From an uncultured Alistipes sp. (GTDB lineage Bacteria; Bacteroidota; Bacteroidia; Bacteroidales; Rikenellaceae), in contig CALUII010000017.1 in NCBI GenBank assembly GCA_944320665.1, positions 1-33,994 of the forward strand: a DNA stretch of 33,994 bases, given 5' to 3'. The notes below the pieces were generated by a model. It was not told where the DNA came from. It saw only the letters and a program-made list of their open reading frames with translations, and did not search any database. Below, piece after piece: positions 22,765-30,943 of this stretch (positions are counted from its first letter, which is position 1; every line of letters begins with the position of its first letter). A program made the translations under genes and the position numbers.

Positions 22765-23583
22765 TTACTTGTCATGCAGCAGGAGGTGCTCCAGATCGTC
22801 CGGTACATAGATGCCACCCGAAAATTCCGTGGCAGCTTCGGCCGAGTATTCCTCCTTGCGTCGTTCGGGTCTCTCCTCCTCCGTATGGTAGAGGATCAGG
22901 TTGCGCACACCGAGGTGCGTGGCCGTGCGGGCTGCGTCACGCACGGTTCCGTGCCCCTTGTCCTCCGGGTGGAATCGCCCGCGGTCGCGCTCCAGGCAGA
23001 AGGCTTCGTGTATGAGCCAGTCGGCTCCGACAACGTAGGACCGATTTCGATCCCGGTAGGGTTCGTCACCCAGGCAGACCAGATGTTGGCCGTCGGGTAA
23101 CTGGGCTCGGAATCCATATTGTTTCTCCTTTGTGGAGCCCGTGTCGAAACATTGTATCCGCAATCCGGCACAATCAAAAGTCTCTCCGTCCCCCATTTCG
23201 ATCAGTTCAATCCGCTCCCCCATCAAGGCCTGCACGCGTCGCGGCAAAGTCATGCGGCCGATGCGGTCGAGGATCCGGATCGTACGGTCGCATCCCCGCA
23301 CACGAAATGTTCCGCTGTATTTGCCCTGTTGCATGCTGTGGCCGATGAGGCGCAGCACCCACAAAGCACCCAACAGATGATCCGTGTGGGCATGGGTTAC
23401 AAACATTTCGTTCAGATGTTCGGGGGCAATCTCAGCCTGTTGCAGTTGCCGCAGGATGCCGTTCCCGCCACCGGCATCGACCAGCAGGCATCCAGATTCC
23501 GTCCGCAGTGTGAAACAGGCGTTGTAGTTCCGGATGGCCAGGGCATATCCGCTGCCCAGCATGATCAGTTCGGCAGGCTTCAT
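22765..23583 (-). CDS. Metallo-beta-lactamase-fold hydrolase (RNase Z-like)
   Basis: A 272-residue cytoplasmic MBL-fold protein. Metal ligands: THAHTDH (His64, His66, Asp68, His69), Asp173 in CLGDEPY, and His233 in LILYHTEEE; IHEAF and a KGHGTVRDAARTA segment are typical of the RNase Z-like branch. The usual middle histidine of RNase Z is not evident (FDTGS instead), so it may be a paralogue with another substrate, such as a phosphodiester. It overlaps the pgmB stop by 4 nt (ATGA) and ends 19 nt before GH65, so it belongs to the sugar operon, where an RNase Z-like protein is unexpected. Confidence 0.87.
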   Translation of the reverse strand: MKPAELIMLGSGYALAIRNYNACFTLRTESGCLLVDAGGGNGILRQLQQAEIAPEHLNEMFVTHAHTDHLLGALWVLRLIGHSMQQGKYSGTFRVRGCDRTIRILDRIGRMTLPRRVQALMGERIELIEMGDGETFDCAGLRIQCFDTGSTKEKQYGFRAQLPDGQHLVCLGDEPYRDRNRSYVVGADWLIHEAFCLERDRGRFHPEDKGHGTVRDAARTATHLGVRNLILYHTEEERPERRKEEYSAEAATEFSGGIYVPDDLEHLLLHDK

Positions 23584-24266
23584 TGCATCGGGAAACTTTT
23601 GTACAGGGAGTCTTTCAGAGCGGCCTCCAGGCGTATTGGGGTGAAACCTTCAAATCCGTCGATTCGGATCGTGGCCAGATCCAGGCCCGCACTCTTGCCT
23701 ACGCCGACCGAGCGCATGCCGGCGCGTGTAGCCGCTTCGATTCCGGCGGCAGCATCCTCGAAGACGACGCAGGCGACCGGGGGGATTCCGGCCTTGCGTG
23801 CGCCGGTCAGAAACACCTCGGGATCGGGTTTCGCATGGCTGATGCAGGTGCCGTCCACCACCTGGTCAAAAAACGGACGCAGCGAGCAACGGTCAAGAAT
23901 GATTCCCGCATTTTTCGATCCCGAGCCCAGCACCGTGCGTACACCGTAGCGGTGTACCGACGTCAGAAATGTCCGCACGCCGGGCAGTACCTCATCAGGT
24001 CCCATGTGGGTGATGTAGGTCAGATAGCGGTCGTTTTTCCATGCGGCCAGGCGCTCCTTTTCGGCTCTTGTGAATCGATCGGAGAGCCCTCCGGCGCGCA
24101 GTACGATTTCGAGTGAATCCATGCGGCTCACGCCGCGAGTTGCTTCGCCCGCTTCGGGCGTGAATTCAAATCCCAATGTGCGTGCCAAATCGGCCCAGGC
24201 CCGATAATGATAGCGGGCGGTGTCGACCACAACGCCGTCCAGATCGAATATGCAACAAGCGATCAT
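23580..24266 (-). CDS. pgmB: Beta-phosphoglucomutase (HAD family)
   Basis: A 228-residue HAD enzyme that converts beta-glucose 1-phosphate to glucose 6-phosphate. ATG at 24266 (MIACCIFDLDGVVVDT) puts nucleophile Asp8 and acid/base Asp10 near the N-terminus; His20 in YHYRAW, TRGVSR (43-48), GSGSKNA (114-120), Lys146 in KPDPEVF, and Glu170-Asp171 follow the beta-PGM pattern. The frame stays open upstream to 24350, but a promoter -7 box lies at 24348-24355. First gene of a four-gene operon with GH65, whose product it would use. It is divergent from truA. Confidence 0.93.
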   Translation of the reverse strand: MIACCIFDLDGVVVDTARYHYRAWADLARTLGFEFTPEAGEATRGVSRMDSLEIVLRAGGLSDRFTRAEKERLAAWKNDRYLTYITHMGPDEVLPGVRTFLTSVHRYGVRTVLGSGSKNAGIILDRCSLRPFFDQVVDGTCISHAKPDPEVFLTGARKAGIPPVACVVFEDAAAGIEAATRAGMRSVGVGKSAGLDLATIRIDGFEGFTPIRLEAALKDSLYKSFPMQ

Positions 24267-24347
24267 TTGTTTTCGTATGCATGCAGAGTGCGAGGTTCGG
24301 GTGTGTGCGACCGTGCCATGGTGCAATAGCCCGATGCCGAGCATCTG

Positions 24348-24355
24348 CAAATGTA
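24348..24355 (-). promoter_or_regulatory. -7 box of the pgmB-GH65 operon
   Basis: TACATTTGC on the minus strand, a perfect match, within TTTCACTACATTTG, mirrored in the truA promoter. Confidence 0.6.
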
Positions 24356-24409
24356 GTGAAAATCGGGCAATCTTTGCATGGATTCGGTTCCGTATTCAGG
24401 AACTTTCAC

Positions 24410-24417
24410 TACTTTTG
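24410..24417 (+). promoter_or_regulatory. -7 box of truA
   Basis: TACTTTTG is a perfect TAnnTTTG match, inside TTTCACTACTTTTG. The -33 position reads GTTC. It predicts a leader of about 104 nt, with a GAGTTG/CAACTC inverted repeat (24436-24455). Confidence 0.6.
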
Positions 24418-24527
24418 TCCGACATGTAGCGGGGAGAGTTGACTTAAGACAACTCACACGGCAGGTTGCGAGCGATCCGTCCATGCGTGCGCCATCTGTC
24501 GATCGAGCTCATCAATTTGAAAGATTT

Positions 24528-25295
24528 ATGCGTTATTTTGTCGAACTGAGATACAACGGCGGCGCCTACTGCGGCTGGCAACGCCAACCGCACCAACCTT
24601 CCGTGCAACAGACACTCGAACGGGCGCTTTCCACGTTGTTGAGGCAGGAGATCGAGGTGACGGGTGCGGGACGAACCGACACGGGGGTGCACGCTCTTTA
24701 CTATGTGGCTCATTTCGATTGCGCGGATGATTCGCTGGTCGATCCGCATCGGGTGGTTTACAAGGCCAATTTCCTGTTGCCCGACGACATCGCACTGTTC
24801 GCTCTGACTCCCGTGTCGGACGAGGCGCACGCGCGCTTCAGTGCCCGCGAACGCGAATACCGCTATTTTATCGAACCTCGAAAGAATCCCTTTACACGAG
24901 CCGTGACCTGGCAGTACTTTGTGCCGCTTGATGTTGATCGGATGAACGAGGCGGCCGCCACACTGCTCGAATTCGAGGATTTTACCTCGTTTGCTAAACT
25001 TAATTCGAACAATAAGACCAATATCTGTCACGTTCGTCACGCAGGATGGCAGGTGCGCGAAGACGGTGTGCTTTGCTTTACGATCCGTGCGGATCGATTT
25101 TTGCGTAACATGGTGCGGGCCGTGGTCGGCACGTTGGTGGATGTGGGGCGTGGACGTTACACGCCCGATGAATTTCGGGAAATCGTGGCCAGCCGGGATT
25201 TGTCGCGTTCGAGCAGCGGAGCTCCGGCGCAGGGCCTTTTTTTGAGCGATGTGGTCTATCCCGCGGAGCTCTTTGTGCGGACGACACGGCCTTGA
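24528..25295 (+). CDS. truA: tRNA pseudouridine(38-40) synthase
   Basis: Makes pseudouridine in the anticodon stem-loop of tRNAs at positions 38-40. The 255-residue protein starts at ATG 24528 (MRYFVELRYNGG); the frame is open back to 24378, but that part is the leader. Features: YCGWQRQP, catalytic Asp51 in GAGRTDTGVHA, YRYFI, FTSFAK, and FLRNMVRAVVGTLVDVG near the end, all standard for TruA. Length is typical. It is followed, after 127 nt, by a small membrane-protein gene. Confidence 0.96.
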   Translation: MRYFVELRYNGGAYCGWQRQPHQPSVQQTLERALSTLLRQEIEVTGAGRTDTGVHALYYVAHFDCADDSLVDPHRVVYKANFLLPDDIALFALTPVSDEAHARFSAREREYRYFIEPRKNPFTRAVTWQYFVPLDVDRMNEAAATLLEFEDFTSFAKLNSNNKTNICHVRHAGWQVREDGVLCFTIRADRFLRNMVRAVVGTLVDVGRGRYTPDEFREIVASRDLSRSSSGAPAQGLFLSDVVYPAELFVRTTRP

Positions 25296-25422
25296 AGATC
25301 GTTAAATGGGGGCACGGAATCGTGTAAACGCGTACCGGCCAATGAGCCCCGTGAGCAAGAACAGAACGAGGGGTCGGTTGTGCTGCCTTGAGAAGAAGCA
25401 GTCTGGAAAATGAAGGTTTATT

Positions 25423-25617
25423 ATGTGGTGGGAGATTCTCTATTGGATCGGCGCTTTGTGCGGGATTGGCTGTGTGTATGATCTTTTTGCAGGGGCGCGT
25501 GCAAAGGACGGACGTGTCGGACAGAAGGTCGGATTGGCATGTGTCATTCTGTTGCTCAGTTGGATCGGCATAGCAGCCTATCTGCTGTGGATTCGAAAGA
25601 AGATGACGGCGGCATGA
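25423..25617 (+). CDS. Small two-helix membrane protein, unknown function
   Basis: A 64-residue protein (MWWEILYWIGALCGIGCVYD) with two hydrophobic helices (about 3-23 and 36-57) joined by a basic loop (RAKDGRVGQK), ending in RKKMTAA. The charge pattern would put the loop and the C-terminus on the cytoplasmic side. No known motif. It lies downstream of truA on the same strand and could share its transcript. The clean helix/loop layout makes a real gene likely, though the ORF is short. Confidence 0.6.
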   Translation: MWWEILYWIGALCGIGCVYDLFAGARAKDGRVGQKVGLACVILLLSWIGIAAYLLWIRKKMTAA

Positions 25618-25674
25618 GCCGGTTGGATCGAAGTAAAAATGGGCACAGGTTAAGCGCTATTGCGGTTTATATAT

Positions 25675-25717
25675 AAAAAGAGCGGGACGATGGATCTTAT
25701 TCCGTCGTTCCGCTCTT
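25675..25717 (-). terminator. Intrinsic terminator of lpdA
   Basis: A 13-pair stem with one G-T wobble (arms 25678-25690 and 25705-25717), followed on the minus strand by TTTTT. It lies 43 nt after the lpdA stop. Confidence 0.8.
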
Positions 25718-25759
25718 GTCCTTAGGGTGAGACAGCGGCGTTGTTCGCCGAAGTCGGGG

Positions 25760-27136
25760 TCAGAGGTGAATGGCTGCCCCCATTGCGGCTTCGGCAGCCT
25801 CCATCATACCCTCGTTCATCGTGGGGTGGGCATGGATCGTGCGGGCAATCTGATGGGCCGTGGCACCGAGTGCTTTGGCGAGGGTGGGCTCGGCGATCAT
25901 CTCCGTGACATTTGCACCAATCAGGTGGGCGCCCAGCAGGCGGTCATCCTCACCAAAGATCAATTTCACGAAGCCATCCCGGTCGCCTGCGGCTGTTGCC
26001 TTGCCCGAGGCCGTGAAGGGGAATCGTCCGACCTTGTAGTTCAGACCCTGCTTCTTGGCCTCCTGCTCGGTCATGCCGACCGAGGCTACCTCGGGGGTGG
26101 TGAAGACGCACGACGGAATGGTCGAATAGTCGACCGGAGCGGGATTCAAGCCGCAGATGGCCTCCACACAGCATATTGCTTCGGCCGAAGCGACATGGGC
26201 CAGGGCCGGGCCACCGACGATGTCACCGATGGCATAGACTCCTTGGACATCGGTACGGTAGAAGGAATCGACCACCACTTTGTCGCGTTCGGTGCGGATA
26301 CCCAACTCTTCGAGACCGAGATTTTCGATGTTTGATTTAATGCCCACGGCCGAAAGAACGATGTCGGCTGTCAGGGTCTCGGCCCCCTTCTTGCCCTCGA
26401 TGTCGACCTCGCAACGCCCCTCGTTGTTTACGCGGACGGCTTTCACCGTGGTCGACGTAAGCACCGTAGCGCGCAGTTTGCGGAAGGCACGTTCGGCTGT
26501 TTTCGAGACCTCCTCGTCTTCGAGCGGCATCAACTGCGGCAGATACTCCACGATGGTTACCTTTACACCGAGCGTGGCATAGAGGCAGGCAAACTCGCTG
26601 CCGATGGCTCCCGATCCGACGACAATCATTGTTTCGGGCAGTTTGCGGAGCGTGAGGGCCTCGCGCGAAGAGATGACGTGTTCGCCGTCGATCGGCATGA
26701 AGGGCATCTCGCGGGGACGTGCTCCCGTGGCCAGGATGATGTGGTCGGCCTCATAGATCGTACCGTCGACCTCGACACGGCCTTCTCCCCGCAGACGTCC
26801 GAAACCCTGAATCAGGTCGATGTTGTTCTTCTTGAGCAGGAAGGCCACGCCTTTGCTCATCGTATCGGCCACGCCGCGCGAGCGATCGACGATCTTCTCC
26901 AGATCGGGTCGCACGTCGCCTTCGAGCGTCAGTCCGTAGTGGGCTGCATTCTTGCAATAGGCATAGACCTGAGCACTTTTGAGCAGGGCCTTCGTAGGGA
27001 TGCATCCCCAATTGAGGCATACGCCGCCCGCCTCGGCACGTTCAACGATAGCGGTTTTCTTTCCGAGTTGTGAAGCGCGGATGGCGGCGACGTAGCCGCC
27101 CGGACCGCTTCCGATGACAATGATGTCGTATTTCAT
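25760..27136 (-). CDS. lpdA: Dihydrolipoyl dehydrogenase (E3)
   Basis: The flavoprotein that reoxidises lipoamide in 2-oxoacid dehydrogenase or glycine cleavage complexes. 458 residues: FAD site GSGPGGY (9-15), redox pair Cys40 and Cys45 in GGVCLNWGCIPTK, NAD site GSGAIGSEFA, second FAD site YAIGDIVGG, and the His437-Glu442 dyad in HAHPTMNEG. No E1 or E2 gene is near, so the partner complex is unknown. It lies 67 nt after the C69 dipeptidase gene, with no clear promoter in the gap; its own terminator follows. Confidence 0.96.
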   Translation of the reverse strand: MKYDIIVIGSGPGGYVAAIRASQLGKKTAIVERAEAGGVCLNWGCIPTKALLKSAQVYAYCKNAAHYGLTLEGDVRPDLEKIVDRSRGVADTMSKGVAFLLKKNNIDLIQGFGRLRGEGRVEVDGTIYEADHIILATGARPREMPFMPIDGEHVISSREALTLRKLPETMIVVGSGAIGSEFACLYATLGVKVTIVEYLPQLMPLEDEEVSKTAERAFRKLRATVLTSTTVKAVRVNNEGRCEVDIEGKKGAETLTADIVLSAVGIKSNIENLGLEELGIRTERDKVVVDSFYRTDVQGVYAIGDIVGGPALAHVASAEAICCVEAICGLNPAPVDYSTIPSCVFTTPEVASVGMTEQEAKKQGLNYKVGRFPFTASGKATAAGDRDGFVKLIFGEDDRLLGAHLIGANVTEMIAEPTLAKALGATAHQIARTIHAHPTMNEGMMEAAEAAMGAAIHL

Positions 27137-27203
27137 GATTCCAGTTTTAAGGTGTTTTTTATGGTTTCTTAGTCTGTTTTCTGATGTCGCACGGGAGCGG
27201 GAC

Positions 27204-28868
27204 CTATTTTACGACGTGCAGCAAGGTGCCGTTGTCTGCAGCCACGGCACGTTTCCACTTTTCGTTGTAACCCGGCTGATCGATCTCGCCCGGGATGTCG
27301 CGGCCGTTACCGTTGTCGATGAATCCCTCTTCGTTTTCACCCTTTACGTTGCCATCCATGAATTTCACGAGCAGATACTGATCCAGGGCAGTCCATTCGT
27401 CGAACAATTGTTGTGCCGTCTGCACGGAGTATTCGGTGAGCAGTTTGCGGCGTTTCTTGGGCGGAAGTCGGACTGCCTCTTGGTCGATGTTGCCCACGGC
27501 CGAGAGCTGTTCCCGCTCCCAGACATCGGCTATGGCACGTACGACCGGCTCTACCCGATCGTAAAGCAGGTAGGCAAATTGTGCCACGCGGTTGAAGAGC
27601 CAGAAAGATGACGTCGGTGAATAACGCAGCATCGAGCCATTGTTTTCGCTCAGACATTCCGGGACTTCGGTGGCGGAGCAGTAGATCGGTGAGAGGCACG
27701 ACGTGGCGGCGTCATCCACGCCGAACCAGAGGATACCCATATCGTCAGGCAGCGAGGGGCGGGCCTGGGCTACGAACCAGAATCCGGTTTGCTGCGTGGC
27801 CGTGGCACGTTCGTTGGTGTACTCTACCCCATCGACCTCGAAGGTCATCGGGCGCCAGCGGTAAGGACATCCGTGGCCACCGGCACCGAGGTCCTGACGC
27901 ATATCCATCGGCGTACCCTCGAAGTGGTCGCGCATGGCATCGAATACCGTCTTCGGTTCCACTTTCGAGTGGGGTTTCACCCACAGCGGCAGGCGGTTGG
28001 CTGCGTTATGGCCGAGGGCATAGTCTGTGTAGCGATCCATATCGTCAGCCACCGTGCGGAAAAAGGCCCAGACGCGGGCGTCGCATCCGCGCATGGCGCC
28101 GAACGTCAACGGGGCATAGGCGTCGCAGAAACTGAACGTCTCGTCCTCTCCCTCGTAGTATCCCATTTCGCGGGCGAACGAAATTACATCCGGGGCATAG
28201 AGGCAGTTCTCGGGATCGTCGAGCGGAAAGGTGGTGATGCGAGCCTGATTGGCATGGCCCGACACATAGCCGTCCGGAATGCGGCGTGCAACCCATACGA
28301 TGCCGCGGCGGGCATTGGTCCCCGTTCCGTCGTCTTCGTACCCTTTGCCGATCAGCTCCATGATCCAGGCCTCTTCGCGGTCGGCGATCGAAAAGGATTC
28401 GCCGCTCGAAGCATAGCCGTACGTATTGGCCAATTCAACGATCGTTGCAATGGCTTCGCGGGCCGTACGGGCACGTTGCAGTGTGACGTAGATCAGCGAA
28501 CCGTAATCGATGCCACCGGTCGGATCGATCAACTCCTCGCGGCCGCCGTAGGTGGTTTCGGCGATGATAAGCGAGTGTTCGTTCATGTTGCCGATCGTTG
28601 AATAGGTTTGCGGAATCTGAGGTATGGTGCCCAGATATCGGCCCGTATCCCATTCGTAGATCGGGAGCTGGGTTCCCTCCTTCCAGCGGCCGGCGGGTGT
28701 GTGGTAGAGGGCCCCGTAAAGCTCGTGCGAGTCGGCTGCATAGGAGACCATCATCGATCCGTCGGTCGAGGCGCCGCGCGTGACGATGAAGTTGGTGCAG
28801 GCCGAAGCCGGGCGCAGGGCCAGCAGGCCGCCGACAACCAGCAGAAGTGTATAAAGGTGTTTTTTCAT
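27204..28868 (-). CDS. C69 family dipeptidase, exported
   Basis: A 554-residue Ntn-hydrolase peptidase. ATG at 28868 (MKKHLYTLLL) starts a signal peptide ending PASA, and the next residue is Cys24 (CTNFIVTRG), the expected N-terminal nucleophile; export and removal of the signal would thus also create the active enzyme. Other family marks: DGSMMVSYAAD, GNMNEHSLIIAETT and YVTLQRARTAREAI. Length fits the C69/U34 dipeptidases of Bacteroidota, which degrade dipeptides in the periplasm or outside. Divergent from yggS; followed by lpdA. Confidence 0.92.
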   Translation of the reverse strand: MKKHLYTLLLVVGGLLALRPASACTNFIVTRGASTDGSMMVSYAADSHELYGALYHTPAGRWKEGTQLPIYEWDTGRYLGTIPQIPQTYSTIGNMNEHSLIIAETTYGGREELIDPTGGIDYGSLIYVTLQRARTAREAIATIVELANTYGYASSGESFSIADREEAWIMELIGKGYEDDGTGTNARRGIVWVARRIPDGYVSGHANQARITTFPLDDPENCLYAPDVISFAREMGYYEGEDETFSFCDAYAPLTFGAMRGCDARVWAFFRTVADDMDRYTDYALGHNAANRLPLWVKPHSKVEPKTVFDAMRDHFEGTPMDMRQDLGAGGHGCPYRWRPMTFEVDGVEYTNERATATQQTGFWFVAQARPSLPDDMGILWFGVDDAATSCLSPIYCSATEVPECLSENNGSMLRYSPTSSFWLFNRVAQFAYLLYDRVEPVVRAIADVWEREQLSAVGNIDQEAVRLPPKKRRKLLTEYSVQTAQQLFDEWTALDQYLLVKFMDGNVKGENEEGFIDNGNGRDIPGEIDQPGYNEKWKRAVAADNGTLLHVVK

Positions 28869-28886
28869 AGGTAAGTTGGGGTCTAA

Positions 28887-28900
28887 TCTTTGCAAAGATA
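28887..28900. promoter_or_regulatory. 14-bp palindrome shared by two divergent promoters
   Basis: ATCTTTGCAAAGAT is a perfect palindrome. Its one half holds the -7 box of the C69 gene, the other the TTTG box of yggS. See the two promoter entries. Confidence 0.5.
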
Positions 28901-28919
28901 ATAAAATTGCGTAATTTTA
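28889..28919 (+). promoter_or_regulatory. Probable yggS promoter
   Basis: TTTG (28889-28892), 19 nt, then TAATTTTA (28912-28919), one mismatch to the -7 consensus. Transcription would begin about 15 nt before the ATG at 28940. Confidence 0.55.
28893..28900 (-). promoter_or_regulatory. -7 box of the C69 dipeptidase gene
   Basis: TATCTTTG on the minus strand (followed by C) is a perfect match, 24 nt before the ATG. The -33 region is poor. Confidence 0.55.
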
Positions 28920-28939
28920 CCCATCAAAATTTCGGAAAG

Positions 28940-29605
28940 ATGTCCCTATCCAATCAATTGTCCCACGTCCGCGCGACCTTGCCTGAGCAGGTCACGTTGG
29001 TGGCCGTATCGAAAACGCATCCGGCCGAACGCATCATGGAGGCCTATGAGGCCGGACAGCGTATATTCGGTGAGAACCGGCCTCAGGAACTCAAGGCCAA
29101 GTACGAGGTGCTGCCCCACGACATTGAGTGGCACATGATCGGCCACTTGCAGACAAACAAGGTGAAGTACATTGCTCCGTTCGTGGCCATGATCCAGTCG
29201 GTGGACAGTGCCCGTCTGACCGAGACGATCGAAAAGGAGGCGGCCAAATGCAACCGACTGATCGATGTGTTGCTTGAAATCCATGTGGCCGAGGAGGAGA
29301 CCAAGTCGGGATGGAACAGCGAGGAACTGTTCGATTATGTCGTTTCGGGCGCTTTCGGTCGGATGCCCCACGTGGTTGTACGTGGCGTGATGGGGGTGGC
29401 TACCAATACGGACGACGAAGCACGGGTGCGGGCTGATTTCGAGGCCTTGCATGGTCAGTTTGAGCGTCTGAAGCCTTATTTCGGCGAGCGGTTCGATGTG
29501 TTGTCTATGGGTATGTCGCACGACTATCCGTTGGCTGTGTCGTGTGGATCGACCATGGTGCGGGTCGGATCGTTGATTTTCGGCGAGCGCGACTATTCGA
29601 AGTAA
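28940..29605 (+). CDS. yggS: PLP homeostasis protein (YggS/PLPBP family)
   Basis: A 221-residue cytoplasmic PLP-binding protein that affects vitamin B6 and amino-acid homeostasis. ATG at 28940 (MSLSNQLSHV) follows the promoter at normal distance; a TTG further up lies inside it. PLP lysine is Lys25 in VAVSKTHP; then GENRPQEL, WHMIGHLQTNKVK, SVDS, GVMGVAT and the phosphate-binding SMGMSHDYPLAV and STMVRVGSLIFG, all conserved. Monocistronic; ends before a terminator that serves the opposite strand. Confidence 0.95.
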   Translation: MSLSNQLSHVRATLPEQVTLVAVSKTHPAERIMEAYEAGQRIFGENRPQELKAKYEVLPHDIEWHMIGHLQTNKVKYIAPFVAMIQSVDSARLTETIEKEAAKCNRLIDVLLEIHVAEEETKSGWNSEELFDYVVSGAFGRMPHVVVRGVMGVATNTDDEARVRADFEALHGQFERLKPYFGERFDVLSMGMSHDYPLAVSCGSTMVRVGSLIFGERDYSK

Positions 29606-29722
29606 GGTCGGCTGTTGCGCGTGTGTGCTTGTTTGTTCGCCGAGGTTGCGGATTCGGTCGGGGCACCGCAATATTGACGCGGCAGAGTTCCGACCGTTTG
29701 TCTTCAGTTGTAGCTGGAACGT

Positions 29723-29771
29723 AAAAAAAAACGAGACGGAGGTGATTCCATGAAGGATCACCTCCGTCTCG
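29723..29771 (-). terminator. Strong intrinsic terminator of the yicC-M23 operon
   Basis: A perfect 15-pair stem (29732-29746 with 29757-29771), 10-nt loop, followed on the minus strand by T9. It lies 60 nt after the M23 gene stop. It would also fold in yggS mRNA, but without T-tract. Confidence 0.92.
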
Positions 29772-29831
29772 TGCCTTCTGTGCGGGCGTGGTGCGATGCA
29801 GGCAGATGTTCGGATCAGCCAGGACCCGGTT

Positions 29832-30917
29832 TTATCGCACGCGCAACGTACGTCCCGGACGCAGGATGGTTGTCGATTTAATGCCGTTCAGAGCGCAAAT
29901 CTTCTTTACGGTTGTGTGGTATTTCAGCGCAATGTGACCCAACGTATCGCCCGAACGGATCTTGTGGTATTGACGTGCGGCTTGTTCTGCGGCCTCTTTT
30001 TTTGCCTGTTCTTCGTTGGCCACCTCGTCATCGAAATCCTGCTCGGCCTTGGAATAGATGCTGAAGAAGGATTTTTTCAACAGGAATGTTTCGCGGCACA
30101 ACAACCCTTTCTCGAAATCGATGAGGCGTTCCGGGTCGAACGATTGGCCATAATAGCGGGTCTCAAAATGCAGGTGCGAACTGCTGCTGCGGCCCGTCGA
30201 GCCGCCCAATCCGATCACATGGCCGGCTTCCACCCATTCGTTCGGTTCAACGAGCCGTTTCGACAGGTGTCCATAATAGGTTTCGAGTCCGTTGTCATGA
30301 CGGATGATGATCAGATTGCCATAGCCGCCGTTGTTGTATTGCGAGATACGCACGCGTCCGCTGAAGGCGGCATAGACCGGTTCGCCCGTTTTGAGTGGCA
30401 GGTCGACACCCTGGTGCGGACGCCCCCGGCGAATGCCGTAGCGGCCGATGGGGCTGGGTTTGCCCTGGTAGGGACAATGGTAGCTTTGGAGTGAATCCAC
30501 CAGGTCGATTACCACCGATGAGGGCATGGCAGACAGGTCGGCCTTCTGATATGGAAAGAGCGACTTCGTGTCCCAATACTTCGTGAAGATCGTACTGTCC
30601 TTGGCCACGGCGCGGTTGCGGACGTATTTCCACATGTTGTTGCTGTACAACACGACCTGGATGGCTTCATTTTCCGTGTCGAGCGTATCAATCACCGTCA
30701 GATCGGTCGTGTCGAAAGTCGATTCGATCGACGTACGGCGCAGCCGTTCGTTGAGTGCGGCGATCGAGTCGGCACGTTGTAGAGAGTCGGCTGCTGCATG
30801 CATGGCGAGCGTATCCCCCACAGCGATCGGGGCAACAGGCATGGCAAGTTTGGGGCGGGCTGTGAGCGGCGTGCTGAGGAACGTCAGGCCCGACAGAAGA
30901 ATCAGTGTGCGAAACAT
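29832..30917 (-). CDS. M23 metallopeptidase with C-terminal LysM
   Basis: A 361-residue exported protein acting on peptidoglycan. Signal peptide (about 1-20), a region of about 130 residues with helix and no known motif, then an M23/LytM domain (about 155-265) whose zinc ligands and catalytic residues are intact: His168 and Asp172 in HQGVD, His217 in YYGHL, His248 and His250 in SHLHFE. A charged linker (EEQAKKEAAEQAARQ) leads to a LysM (317-361: YHKIRSGDTLGHIALKYHTT). Intact ligands argue for real endopeptidase activity, unlike EnvC-like activators. Last gene of the operon, 26 nt after the DUF3109 gene. Confidence 0.92.
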   Translation of the reverse strand: MFRTLILLSGLTFLSTPLTARPKLAMPVAPIAVGDTLAMHAAADSLQRADSIAALNERLRRTSIESTFDTTDLTVIDTLDTENEAIQVVLYSNNMWKYVRNRAVAKDSTIFTKYWDTKSLFPYQKADLSAMPSSVVIDLVDSLQSYHCPYQGKPSPIGRYGIRRGRPHQGVDLPLKTGEPVYAAFSGRVRISQYNNGGYGNLIIIRHDNGLETYYGHLSKRLVEPNEWVEAGHVIGLGGSTGRSSSSHLHFETRYYGQSFDPERLIDFEKGLLCRETFLLKKSFFSIYSKAEQDFDDEVANEEQAKKEAAEQAARQYHKIRSGDTLGHIALKYHTTVKKICALNGIKSTTILRPGRTLRVR

Positions 30918-30943
30918 CCGGATAAAGGTAAAACGGGTATGGT

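Noticed and set aside
21408-23015. 535-codon plus-strand frame
   Set aside because: Antisense to GH65 and the MBL gene; no start signals or known domain.
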